A stretch of DNA of 64,000 nt from an uncultured Kordia sp. (GTDB lineage Bacteria > Bacteroidota > Bacteroidia > Flavobacteriales > Flavobacteriaceae): assembly GCF_947496985.1 (NCBI RefSeq), contig NZ_CANMEZ010000009.1:1-64000 (forward strand), read 5' to 3'. A program made the translations under genes and the position numbers. Position 1 is the stretch's first letter. Each line of letters begins with the position of its first letter. Below, one piece after another: positions 9,603 to 17,567 of this stretch. Below the pieces are notes generated by a model that worked only from the letters and a program-made list of their open reading frames with translations, was not told the DNA's origin and did not search any database.

Positions 9603-10563
9603 GTTTAAGTGTTTTAACTATTTTATCAAACGGAATATAATAAATTTTTGAAGTTCCATTGCCTTCTCCGTTCATAACTTCCTTTAATTTTTTCATCGAC
9701 ATATTTTTATATGTCTGTTGGATAGTATTTTTTTCACTAGTAAAGAAAAAATATTTCTTGTCAAAAGTTACAAACGGACAATAATCTATTTGATCAGAAT
9801 TAACTAAGTTTCCTAAAGAAACTGCTTTTGCCCAAGTTCGATTTTTACGAAAACTAATATACAAATCACCGCGTCCTAAACTTCCTTTTCGCCCGTATGA
9901 ACCAAAAATAATGAAAGTCTCATCAGGACTTATATACGCGTTATATTCATAGGTTTTTGTATTCACTCCAGTTCCTAAACTCATAGGTGTTTGATAGCTT
10001 CCGTTTTTTAATTCACTTTTATAAATATCTTCTTTTCCTTTGGCGTCTTCTCGTTCGGCCGTAAAATAAATAGTTCCATTACTTGCAATTGAAGGATAAT
10101 ATTCGTTTTTATCAGTATTAATAGTTTCTGGCAAGCGTGTTGGGTTTTGCCATTTGCCGTTTTCTTTTGTAAGAAACCACAAATCATAGTCTTTTTTTGG
10201 AGAAGTTTCTCCGTTTGTTGGACGTTTAGAAGCAAAGAATAATTGTTTTCCATCAGGAGAAAATGCAGGTTCAATATCATGATACTTTCCAGAAAAAGAA
10301 GCAATTGTAAAATCAGACCATTTGCCGTTAATTAATTTGGAAGTTAAAATAGTTCTGAAGGCATTTTTTGGTGCATCTAGTGTAAAGAAAATTTCATCAT
10401 TTGTTGGTGAAATTGCCATATCTCGAACATTAATATTTTTAAAATCAGGAAGATGAATAAAAGCTTGAGCTGTGTCAAAATCTTTTTCAAAAGTAACCGT
10501 TGCTTGTTTTTGAGCAAGCAATTGTGTGCTCGTGAAAACGAGTAAGAGTAGTATTGTTTTCAT
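9595..10563 (-). CDS. Secreted PD40 (TolB-like propeller) protein
   Basis: 322 aa with a signal peptide (1-18, STQLLAQK). Repeated PD40 blades are visible (EPAFSPDGKQLFFASKR, YYPSIASNGTIYFTAE, YNAYISPDETFIIFGSYG, YCPFVTFDKKYFFFTSEK), giving most of a beta-propeller and no other domain. Related propellers occur in the OmpA-type protein at 5882-7837, but this one lacks the OmpA and TPR parts. It probably binds peptide, peptidoglycan or another envelope partner. Coupling to the M15 carboxypeptidase (8-bp overlap) suggests a cell-wall role; this is inference. Confidence 0.85.
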   Translation of the reverse strand: MKTILLLLVFTSTQLLAQKQATVTFEKDFDTAQAFIHLPDFKNINVRDMAISPTNDEIFFTLDAPKNAFRTILTSKLINGKWSDFTIASFSGKYHDIEPAFSPDGKQLFFASKRPTNGETSPKKDYDLWFLTKENGKWQNPTRLPETINTDKNEYYPSIASNGTIYFTAEREDAKGKEDIYKSELKNGSYQTPMSLGTGVNTKTYEYNAYISPDETFIIFGSYGRKGSLGRGDLYISFRKNRTWAKAVSLGNLVNSDQIDYCPFVTFDKKYFFFTSEKNTIQQTYKNMSMKKLKEVMNGEGNGTSKIYYIPFDKIVKTLKLE

Positions 10564-10637
10564 AAAATATAATTTTGATTGATAGAATTAGATTCAAAAA
10601 ATACTTTATTTCCTTTCTTTGAAGCGTTAAAAAGGCG

Positions 10638-11102
10638 TTAATCTTTTTTGTTAAACTTTTTAATCATAACATAATGTAAACCAATTTTCGGAATAGAAAA
10701 AGGAGTTCCATGTTTTTGATAGCCTAACTTTTCGTAAAATCGAACCGCAATTTCACGTGCATTCATCCACATAAAAGTGCCATCGCGTTTCTGTATCATT
10801 GTTTCAGACTTTTTTACCAAAGCATCTCCAATACCTCTTTTTTGAAAACTAGTCAATACTGCCATTCCACGCAATTGAAAAGCCTTTTCAGATTCCAAAG
10901 TTGCATGATTATTTTCCAATAAAGTAACCACACCAACTAATTGTGTGTCTATAAAGTAACCCAAATGAAAAGTGGTAGGCAAATCATCTCCTTCAAAATG
11001 ACAGGCATCTATTGGTTTTCCTTCACGCAATACAGGATGACGTACGTCATATGCTTTTTTTGCAGTAATCTCTCTAATTGTAAAAGATTCGTTAGTTTTC
11101 AT
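10638..11102 (-). CDS. GNAT family N-acetyltransferase
   Basis: 154 aa from ATG at 11102; a GTG two codons upstream is possible but less likely. The acetyl-CoA binding motif A is seen as LTSFQKRGIGDALVKKSE, after a beta-hairpin GVVTLLENN, and the C-terminal part NAREIAVRFYEKLGYQKHG is the usual GNAT ending. It resembles the small ElaA/YjdJ-like acetyltransferases. The substrate is unknown. It lies divergent to a second, unrelated GNAT gene at 11196. Confidence 0.88.
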   Translation of the reverse strand: MKTNESFTIREITAKKAYDVRHPVLREGKPIDACHFEGDDLPTTFHLGYFIDTQLVGVVTLLENNHATLESEKAFQLRGMAVLTSFQKRGIGDALVKKSETMIQKRDGTFMWMNAREIAVRFYEKLGYQKHGTPFSIPKIGLHYVMIKKFNKKD

Positions 11103-11195
11103 AATCACAAATTATATTCAGAATACTCAAAAGTATAACTAATTTAAGACTCTTTTTTTACAGAAATAAATTAATTTTGAATAAAAAATAATAGC

Positions 11196-11621
11196 ATGCA
11201 AATTACGTTCAAATTGCTCAATAAGGAAGAAGCCACAATTATTCTTCCCTATTTAGATATCATGAATTCGCAAAAAGTTCCAATGGATTTATTAAAAGAG
11301 CGCTTTTCTGAAATGTTAGATCAGAATTATGAAGCTTTTGCCATCTATGATGATGCACAACTGATCGGTTGTTTTGGTTTGTGGAATATGACACGCCATT
11401 ATTGTGGAAGAAGCTTAGAACCCGATCATGTATACATTGAAGAAAATTACAGAAGCAAAGGAATAGGAAAGCAATTATTTGAATGGATTGAAGTGTATGG
11501 GAAAGAAAAAGGAGTGACTACGATAGAATTGAACACATACGTGGAAAATTTTCCATCACATAAATTCTATAATAATCAGGGATTTATAGCGCGAGGGTAT
11601 CATTTTTTGAAAAAAATATAA
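11196..11621 (+). CDS. GNAT family N-acetyltransferase
   Basis: 141 aa. Motif A reads VYIEENYRSKGIGKQLFEWIE and the C-terminal motif reads YVENFPSHKFYNNQGFIARGYHF, both standard GNAT features. Substrate unknown. A TAnnTTTG-like box (TAATTTTG, 11172-11179) lies 16 bp upstream of the ATG, which would give a very short leader; a matching -33 TTG is not obvious. Confidence 0.87.
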   Translation: MQITFKLLNKEEATIILPYLDIMNSQKVPMDLLKERFSEMLDQNYEAFAIYDDAQLIGCFGLWNMTRHYCGRSLEPDHVYIEENYRSKGIGKQLFEWIEVYGKEKGVTTIELNTYVENFPSHKFYNNQGFIARGYHFLKKI

Positions 11622-11629
11622 AGAAATGT

Positions 11630-11661
11630 TTGGAAAATAAAGGAGTGTTTCTCTATATTTG
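11630..11661 (+). promoter_or_regulatory. Bacteroidota-type promoter for tRNA-Gly
   Basis: TTG at 11630-11632 and TATATTTG at 11654-11661 are separated by 21 bp. This matches the -33/-7 consensus TTG/TAnnTTTG of Bacteroidota housekeeping sigma factors, and lies 10 bp before the tRNA. Confidence 0.85.
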
Positions 11662-11671
11662 CACCCGCAAT

Positions 11672-11747
11672 GCGAAAGTAGCTCAGTTGGTAGAGCGTCA
11701 GCCTTCCAAGCTGAATGTCGCCGGTTCGAACCCGGTCTTTCGCTCCA
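11672..11747 (+). tRNA. tRNA-Gly (anticodon TCC)
   Basis: 76 nt including an encoded CCA end. The acceptor stem is GCGAAAG with CTTTCGC (11737-11743), the discriminator is T, and the anticodon arm TCAGC-CTTCCAA-GCTGA places TCC at 11705-11707. The T-loop GGTTCGAACC is canonical. It reads GGA and GGG codons (and possibly other Gly codons by wobble). Confidence 0.98.
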
Positions 11748-11748
11748 C

Positions 11749-11780
11749 AAAAAGCCGATTCATATGAATCGGCTTTTTTT
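11749..11780 (+). terminator. Terminator after tRNA-Gly
   Basis: A perfect inverted repeat centred on CATATG (arms AAGCCGATTCAT/ATGAATCGGCTT, extended by A/T runs) is followed by seven T residues. It cuts the tRNA transcript off from the peptide gene at 11856. Confidence 0.92.
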
Positions 11781-11855
11781 ATGGGAAAACCTTACTGGAA
11801 ATTCAAAAGCTATTTTTAGTTTCATTGTCTTAAATAATTTAAAATTTTAATAATT

Positions 11856-12008
11856 ATGAAAAAAAGACAATTTCAGAAAAAATTGAAACTAACTAAAGTT
11901 ATAGTAACAGATCTAAATTCACTAAAAGGAGGAAGAGCAGGAACACACTATGAATGGTGTGAAAATGGAGGTTCTAACTTTCCTTGTGAAGTAGGAAAAG
12001 ATAGATAA
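11856..12008 (+). CDS. Small double-glycine leader peptide, putative RiPP (lanthipeptide-like) precursor
   Basis: A 50-codon gene. The N-terminal half is Lys-rich with a repeating pattern (KKLKLTKVIVTDLNSLKGG), resembling the Bacteroidota leader KLxLxKxxIxxLNxxxxxGG found on ribosomally made natural-product precursors often annotated as class I lanthipeptides. After the Gly-Gly (25-26) a 24-residue core follows, with two Cys (35 and 44), one Ser and one Thr (THYEWCENGGSNFPCEVG). Cleavage after GG by a C39-type ABC transporter is the expected path. No lanthionine synthetase, radical-SAM enzyme or C39 transporter lies nearby, so it is an orphan and its modification is unknown. A strong terminator sits on each side, which supports a discrete transcription unit. 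Confidence 0.72.
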   Translation: MKKRQFQKKLKLTKVIVTDLNSLKGGRAGTHYEWCENGGSNFPCEVGKDR

Positions 12009-12011
12009 TAA

Positions 12012-12053
12012 AAAAGAAAAGGTCACATAAATTTATGTGACCTTTTCTTTTTT
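12012..12053. terminator. Bidirectional terminator between the peptide gene and pepE
   Basis: A perfect palindrome (arms AAAAGGTCACATAAA/TTTATGTGACCTTTT) is flanked by A-rich and T-rich tracts. It can serve the plus-strand peptide gene and the convergent minus-strand pepE gene. Confidence 0.9.
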
Positions 12054-12054
12054 G

Positions 12055-12759
12055 TTATGAAAACATGAGTGTTGAACCAGAATCGAGTTCATACGGAGCT
12101 TTCTCATGTTCAAATATTCTTGCAGAGTGTGGACCTTCTAGCGTAACTTTTTCATCAACTACACGAATCCAACTACCTTCTCTAATCCCAACTACAGGAA
12201 GTGTATTAAACTTATGAAACTCTTTAATACGTGTTTCACGCGTTTCACCCATATGTGTATCGCCTTCTATCGGATCTAAATAATGTGGGTTTATATTAAA
12301 AGGAATAGTTCCTAAGGTTTTAAAACTCGGCGGATAGATAATAGGCATGTCATTTGTCGTTTGCATGGTAAGTCCGCAAATATTACTTCCAGCACTTGTT
12401 CCTACATATGGAATTCCATTAAAAATTGCATCTCTAAGCGAAGTCATAACTTCAGTTTTATACAACTGAGAAACTAATAAAAATGTATTTCCGCCACCTG
12501 TAAAAATTCCTTTAGCATTGGCAACTGCTTCATTCGGGTTGTCAAACTCATGTGCACCACGAACTGTTTTTCCAATCGTTTTAAAAGCTTTGGCAGCAAT
12601 AGCAGTATATGCATCGTGGGTAATTCCTCCAGGTCTTGCGTAGGGAATAAATAAAATTTCTTCCGTATCTTTATATAACGAAGCAAGTTCATCAAGAATA
12701 TAGGTTAAATAACCGCTTTCGTGAATTGTTGAAGTACTAGCAATGATCATATTTTTCAT
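12055..12759 (-). CDS. pepE: Dipeptidase E (alpha-aspartyl dipeptidase, family S51)
   Basis: 234 aa, near the usual family length. The nucleophile elbow is GTSAGSNI with Ser122. Asp137 and His159 (NPHYLD) sit where the Asp and His of the Ser-Asp-His triad of characterised PepE enzymes lie. The glutamine-amidotransferase-like fold motif GIFTGGGNTFLL is at ~84-95. Cytoplasmic PepE cleaves Asp-X dipeptides. There is no signal peptide. Confidence 0.93.
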   Translation of the reverse strand: MKNMIIASTSTIHESGYLTYILDELASLYKDTEEILFIPYARPGGITHDAYTAIAAKAFKTIGKTVRGAHEFDNPNEAVANAKGIFTGGGNTFLLVSQLYKTEVMTSLRDAIFNGIPYVGTSAGSNICGLTMQTTNDMPIIYPPSFKTLGTIPFNINPHYLDPIEGDTHMGETRETRIKEFHKFNTLPVVGIREGSWIRVVDEKVTLEGPHSARIFEHEKAPYELDSGSTLMFS

Positions 12760-12922
12760 AAGGTGTAAATGCTTGTGTTTATTCTAATAATGTAAAAGTA
12801 ATCATAATAAGTTTTTAACAAAAGTTTAATGGATGTTGGCATTTTTTTAAGGACAATAGTTAATTTCTTTACCGTATCTTTATAAAAGCCTATTAAACAA
12901 ACCAAAAATAACTAAACTAACA

Positions 12923-13684
12923 ATGAAGCAAAAATTACTCTTAATATGTCTATTAATTTCAACAATAGTAATAGCTCAAGATACAGAACGGAAAATTCTG
13001 CGTGGTAAAGTTATCTATAGAAATGTAAATGTAGTTGGTGTAAATGTTGTAAATAACACTACAAGTAAAGGAACGGCTACCAACGCAAAAGGTGAATATG
13101 AAATACTAGCAAAAGAAGGTGATATTCTAATTTTTTCTTCGGTTCAGTATACGATAAGAGAAATTACAATTACAAATAAAGTTCTTAAAAATAACCGTTT
13201 AGTGGTTGAAGTAAAGGAAAAAATAGAAGAATTAGATGCAGCCGTAATTAGTCCTGAAAACAAAGAAAAATTTCTTGATTTCCAAGAAGAACAAATCGCA
13301 AAATATAAAGATTATCAATTTGCAGATGACCGGTATTCCAAAGTGCATAATGAAGCGCTAGATCAGGCAAATTTTCAAGGTGCTAACATACTTGGATTAG
13401 TCGGAATGTTATTAAACACTATTATTGGAGAAGGTAAAAAACGAGAAGTTGAAAAACCAATACATCTGCGTACAAGCTTTAATGATATTCGTGATCGTTA
13501 TAAAAATGAATTCTTTACCAAAAACTTGAACATTCCAGAAGAAAAAATAGCAGCATTTCTATATTATTGTGATGATCAATTACCATCAGAAGATATATTT
13601 ACCAAGAAAAATGAATTCTTAATGATTGATTTTATGGTGAAAAACAGCAAAACATTTTTAGAATCTCTCAAAACAAAAGAATAG
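12923..13684 (+). CDS. Exported protein with carboxypeptidase-regulatory-like domain
   Basis: 253 aa with a signal peptide (1-18, STIVIAQD). Residues ~25-95 form a CarboxypepD_reg-like beta-sandwich (LRGKVIYRNVNVVGVNVVN, GTATNAKGEYEILAKEGDILIF), as at the N-terminus of TonB-dependent receptors, but no plug or barrel follows. The remainder is helical and charged, with no domain I recognise. Probably periplasmic or surface-associated. Function unknown. Confidence 0.82.
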   Translation: MKQKLLLICLLISTIVIAQDTERKILRGKVIYRNVNVVGVNVVNNTTSKGTATNAKGEYEILAKEGDILIFSSVQYTIREITITNKVLKNNRLVVEVKEKIEELDAAVISPENKEKFLDFQEEQIAKYKDYQFADDRYSKVHNEALDQANFQGANILGLVGMLLNTIIGEGKKREVEKPIHLRTSFNDIRDRYKNEFFTKNLNIPEEKIAAFLYYCDDQLPSEDIFTKKNEFLMIDFMVKNSKTFLESLKTKE

Positions 13685-13723
13685 ACTAATTTCCTGAAAT
13701 CTTTTTTTGGAACGCTTTTTGAA

Positions 13724-13731
13724 TATCTTTG
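13724..13731 (+). promoter_or_regulatory. Candidate -7 box (TATCTTTG)
   Basis: TATCTTTG matches TAnnTTTG, 30 bp upstream of the ATG at 13762. No well-spaced TTG was found upstream, so only half of the promoter is supported. Confidence 0.4.
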
Positions 13732-13761
13732 CCACAACAAAAATAAAGATAAAATACATTA

Positions 13762-14262
13762 ATGAAATCATATAAATCTCTAGTCTTACTACTACTAATA
13801 CCTTTGTTTTCTTTTGTAGTAGCGCACAAATTTTATGTAAGTGTTACGAATATTGAATACAGCAAACTTGACAATTCTTTGCAAATTACAACACGTATCT
13901 TTATTGACGATTTTCAAAAAGTTATGGAAATGCGATATGATTTAAAAGAAGAACTCACTACAGAAAAAAAGGTAAAAGAAGTAGAGCAAATGATGGAAAA
14001 ATACCTAAAGAAAAAACTAAAAATTTGGGTAAATGGAGAACAAAAAGCATTCACGTTCATTGGAAAAAAATATGAAGATGATGTAACAATCTGTTATTTA
14101 GAAATTCCAAACATAAAAGATGTTACTTCTATAGAAGTGGAAAACGATATTTTATATGAATTAGAAGAAGATCAACAGAATTTAGTACACGTAAAAATAA
14201 AAGACCAACGTAAAAGTTTACTATTGGTTAAAGAAAATGATAAAGGTTTGTTAAATTTTTAA
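13762..14262 (+). CDS. DUF6702-like exported protein
   Basis: 166 aa. A hydrophobic signal (1-20) ends with the characteristic AHKFYVSVTNIEY, followed by short beta strands (LQITTRIFIDDFQ) and Leu/Lys-rich helices. This pattern is recognised in Bacteroidota as a conserved family of unknown function often placed just upstream of an M1 peptidase gene, as here (62 bp). No catalytic residues are evident. It may be a periplasmic partner of the peptidase; that is inference. Confidence 0.75.
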   Translation: MKSYKSLVLLLLIPLFSFVVAHKFYVSVTNIEYSKLDNSLQITTRIFIDDFQKVMEMRYDLKEELTTEKKVKEVEQMMEKYLKKKLKIWVNGEQKAFTFIGKKYEDDVTICYLEIPNIKDVTSIEVENDILYELEEDQQNLVHVKIKDQRKSLLLVKENDKGLLNF

Positions 14263-14323
14263 CAATAGTAGTTGAAAATAATTATTTTCACGAATTGAAA
14301 AATACAAACCTATTTAAAACCTA

Positions 14324-16597
14324 ATGAAACGGATACAACTCTACATTCTCGCTTTTCTATTTATAGGAGCGAATCTTGCAATAGCTCAGGAGACTCAGGA
14401 CGACAAGAAGCCGCAAGGACACATCAATCAAAATAAATTTAGACAGTTATACCAAGAATTCTCTACACCAAACATGTACAGAACTGCTTCTGGTGCGCCA
14501 GGGAAAGCATACTATCAACAACAAGCTGACTATGAAATGGACATTGAGCTTGATGATAAAAACGAAAAACTGTATGGAGTTGAGACAATTACATACAAAA
14601 ATAACTCACCAGACGATTTAGCATACCTTTGGGTACAATTGGATCAAAACATCAGAGCCAAAAACTCACAAGCTTCTTTAAAAAATGGACAGCGTATTCC
14701 GCGTTTACAAAGAGCTTCTACATTTGTAAGAAGTTATGTGGCAGATCCTTTTGATGGAGGTTTCAATATTGATTATGTAAGAGATGCTAAAGGAAAACCA
14801 TTATCGTTTACAATCAATGAAACAATGATGCGTATTGACTTGCCTGAGACATTAGAGTCAGGTGATAAAGTATCATTTACAATTAAATGGTGGTATAACA
14901 TCAACAATCACGTAAAAAACAGAGCACGTTCAGGATTTGAGCATTTTGCAAAAGATGGGAACAATGCATACGTAATTGCTCAGTTTTTCCCAAGAATGGC
15001 TGTATATAATGACGTTGAAGGATGGCAAAACTATCAGTTTTGGGGAAATGGTGAATTTGCTTTACCATTCGGAAACTACAAAGTAAATATTACAGTTCCT
15101 GCAGATCATATCTTAGATGCAACAGGGAAATTACAGAATAGAAAAAATGTCTTCACAAAAGAAATGATGAAGCGTTATGAGCGTGCCACAAACTCATATG
15201 ACAAGCCTGTAATAATTGTAACGCAAGAAGAAGCAGAAGCTGCTGAGAAAAACTTTTCTAACAAAAAGAAAACATGGAAATTCTATGCAGAAAATGTAAG
15301 AGATTTTGCTTTTGCATCATCGCGTAAATTTATCTGGGACATGCAGGCAGTAGACATCAATGGTAAAAAAGTGATGGCTGTATCAATGTATCCAAAAGAA
15401 GGAAATCCACTTTGGGAAGAATACTCTACAAAAGCAGTAGCAAGTACTTTAGAGACATATTCAAAACATACATTTGACTATCCATACCACAAAGCAATCT
15501 CTGTACACGCAAAGAATCAAGGAATGGAATATCCAATGATTTGTTGGAATTATGGACGTCCAAACGAAGACGGAACATATTCTGAGCGTACAAAATTTGG
15601 AATGATCAGTGTAATTATCCACGAAGTTGGACACAACTTTTTCCCAATGATTGTAAACTCTGATGAGCGTCAATGGGGTTGGATGGATGAAGGTTTAGAT
15701 ACATTTATGCAATATTTATCTGAGCAGGAATTTGCAAAAACCTATCCTGAATCAGTAGCATCTACAGGAGGAAAATATCCTTCACGTAGAGGTGAAGCGT
15801 CAAAAATAGTTCCTTACATGAAAGGAAATCAAACAAGATTATCTCCAATCATGTCAAATCCTGAAAATGTATTTCAATTAGGTCCAAACGCCTACGGAAA
15901 GCCAGCTACAGGATTAAATATATTACGTGAAACTGTCATGGGAAGAGAAGCATTTGATCATGCATTCAAAACATATTCTCAACGTTGGATGTTCAAACAC
16001 CCAACTCCAGAAGATTTCTTTAGAACAATGGAAGATGCTTCAGGAATCGATTTAGATTGGTTCTGGAGAGGATGGTTTTACACAACTGATTTTGTTGACA
16101 TAGGAATTGAAAGCGTTGATAAATATCAAGTAGGATCAAGAAAAGGAAAAAATGGGGATTTTGTGTACTTTGTTCCAGAAGACGATGTACGTTATACAAA
16201 AGAAAACGAAGGGAAATCAGTATTAGACTTAGAAGCAAATGCGCCGTTAAAAGAATACTTAATGGATAATTTCTCTGAACAAGAAAGAAATACGATGAAA
16301 GACCCTAAATATTTCTACGAGGTTAAATTTAATAAGCCTGGAGGATTGGTTATGCCAATTATCGTAGAATGTACATATGAAGATGGAACAACTGAAATGA
16401 TGAAGTATCCTGTTCAAATTTGGAGAAAAAATGATAACAGCGCAAAAATTGTAATCGCGTCAAGCAAAGCAATCAAAACGCTTCAATTAGATCCAAAACT
16501 TGAAACGGCTGATGTGGATACATCAAACAATGCATGGCCAACTGAAGAAGGAAATACAGACTTCAATAAGTTTAAAGAAAACAAAGTAAAACAGTAG
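14324..16597 (+). CDS. M1 family aminopeptidase-like metallopeptidase, exported
   Basis: 757 aa with a signal peptide (1-21). The zinc-binding signature is complete: HEVGH at 433-437 and the third ligand Glu456 in WMDEG (HExxH-x18-E). The aminopeptidase GAMEN-like element appears as QGMEYP shortly before it. The N-terminal region is the usual beta-saddle domain. M1 enzymes release N-terminal residues from peptides; a signal peptide points to the periplasm or outer surface. A terminator follows at 16616. Substrate range is not inferable. Confidence 0.93.
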   Translation: MKRIQLYILAFLFIGANLAIAQETQDDKKPQGHINQNKFRQLYQEFSTPNMYRTASGAPGKAYYQQQADYEMDIELDDKNEKLYGVETITYKNNSPDDLAYLWVQLDQNIRAKNSQASLKNGQRIPRLQRASTFVRSYVADPFDGGFNIDYVRDAKGKPLSFTINETMMRIDLPETLESGDKVSFTIKWWYNINNHVKNRARSGFEHFAKDGNNAYVIAQFFPRMAVYNDVEGWQNYQFWGNGEFALPFGNYKVNITVPADHILDATGKLQNRKNVFTKEMMKRYERATNSYDKPVIIVTQEEAEAAEKNFSNKKKTWKFYAENVRDFAFASSRKFIWDMQAVDINGKKVMAVSMYPKEGNPLWEEYSTKAVASTLETYSKHTFDYPYHKAISVHAKNQGMEYPMICWNYGRPNEDGTYSERTKFGMISVIIHEVGHNFFPMIVNSDERQWGWMDEGLDTFMQYLSEQEFAKTYPESVASTGGKYPSRRGEASKIVPYMKGNQTRLSPIMSNPENVFQLGPNAYGKPATGLNILRETVMGREAFDHAFKTYSQRWMFKHPTPEDFFRTMEDASGIDLDWFWRGWFYTTDFVDIGIESVDKYQVGSRKGKNGDFVYFVPEDDVRYTKENEGKSVLDLEANAPLKEYLMDNFSEQERNTMKDPKYFYEVKFNKPGGLVMPIIVECTYEDGTTEMMKYPVQIWRKNDNSAKIVIASSKAIKTLQLDPKLETADVDTSNNAWPTEEGNTDFNKFKENKVKQ

Positions 16598-16615
16598 TAT
16601 TTACTACATATTCAT

Positions 16616-16645
16616 AAAAAAACCAGCTTAATTGCTGGTTTTTTT
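16616..16645 (+). terminator. Terminator after the M1 peptidase gene
   Basis: AAAAACCAGC / GCTGGTTTTT arms around a 6-nt TTAATT loop end in a T run. Confidence 0.9.
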
Positions 16646-16666
16646 ATTCCATAATATTAACTTGAC

Positions 16667-16674
16667 TATATTTG
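16667..16674 (+). promoter_or_regulatory. Candidate -7 box (TATATTTG) for tatA
   Basis: TATATTTG matches TAnnTTTG 19 bp before the tatA start. A correctly spaced TTG was not found. Confidence 0.45.
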
Positions 16675-16693
16675 CATAATAATACAAGAACAC

Positions 16694-16966
16694 ATGGCAT
16701 TATTCATAAGTGGAGGAGAAATATTCGTAGTTATGTTAATCGTAGTTTTAGTATTTGGTGCTGACAAAATTCCTGAAATAGCCAGAGGACTAGGAAAAGG
16801 AATGCGTCAATTGAAAAATGCTACCAATGAAATAAAACACGAAATTCAAAAGAGTGCAGAGGATAATGGTCTAGATACTGATATTACTGGCGATATTCAA
16901 AAAGAAATAAACAAAGTAAAAGAAGATATCGAAGACATGTCTGGCCCTATCAAAAGGCAATTTTAA
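16694..16966 (+). CDS. tatA: Sec-independent (twin-arginine) translocase subunit TatA
   Basis: 90 aa. A short N-terminal membrane helix (~8-21, GEIFVVMLIVVLVFG) is followed by the FGADKIPEIARGLGKGMRQLK hinge/amphipathic helix and a charged C-terminal tail. These are diagnostic of TatA/TatB. TatA pores move folded proteins with an RR signal across the inner membrane. No tatC is in the window. Two proteins here carry twin-arginine-like N-termini (30337-31224 and 47957-48541), so substrates exist. TatA versus TatB cannot be fully separated by sequence. Confidence 0.92.
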   Translation: MALFISGGEIFVVMLIVVLVFGADKIPEIARGLGKGMRQLKNATNEIKHEIQKSAEDNGLDTDITGDIQKEINKVKEDIEDMSGPIKRQF

Positions 16967-17529
16967 TGCTAGATGATTTATTAGCATATGACAAAGAATT
17001 ATTAATTTACCTAAACAATTTAGGCGAAACCCAATTTGATACTTTCTGGGTATACATCACAAGTTTTATATATTGGGTACCATTATTAGTCTTCATTTTT
17101 TACAAAGTATATAAAAAATTCACCAAACTAGAGGCAAAATATATCATAGGATATGGGCTTTTCATTCTGTTTGTCTCTTTATTTTTCGTGGAAATAATTA
17201 AAATAGGAATTGAACGAATTCGTCCTTGTAATGACCCAACTGTTGCTCCATTTTTAAATATTGTAATAAAACCTACGAACTATAGCTTCTTCTCAGGGCA
17301 CGCAACAGTTTCTTTCGCATTAACAACATATTTAGTGCTCGTATTACGAAAAATACTTCCATTAATACACTTACTATACATTTGGCCAATATTATTTATT
17401 TATAGCAGATTATATTTTGGGGTTCACTATCCTTCAGATATTTTAACAGGGATGATTATTGGAATTTTGATTGGAATTGCATTTCATCGAATTTGCAATG
17501 CGCGCATAGTAAAATTGCGAATTTATTAA
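16966..17529 (+). CDS. PAP2 superfamily membrane phosphatase
   Basis: 187 aa and multi-spanning. All three acid-phosphatase motifs are present: KIGIERIRP, FFSGHA and SRLYFGVHYPSD, with hydrophobic segments between them. The start ATG overlaps the tatA stop (TAATG), so it is cotranslated. Members dephosphorylate undecaprenyl pyrophosphate (BacA-independent PgpB type) or phosphatidylglycerophosphate. Which lipid applies here is unknown. Confidence 0.92.
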   Translation: MLDDLLAYDKELLIYLNNLGETQFDTFWVYITSFIYWVPLLVFIFYKVYKKFTKLEAKYIIGYGLFILFVSLFFVEIIKIGIERIRPCNDPTVAPFLNIVIKPTNYSFFSGHATVSFALTTYLVLVLRKILPLIHLLYIWPILFIYSRLYFGVHYPSDILTGMIIGILIGIAFHRICNARIVKLRIY

Positions 17530-17567
17530 TATATTCGTTAAAATTTTAACCAATCAATAAAAAAAGA

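Noticed and set aside
10638-11621. Two GNAT genes as a recent duplication
   Set aside because: They are divergent and share only family motifs; no close sequence similarity was seen.
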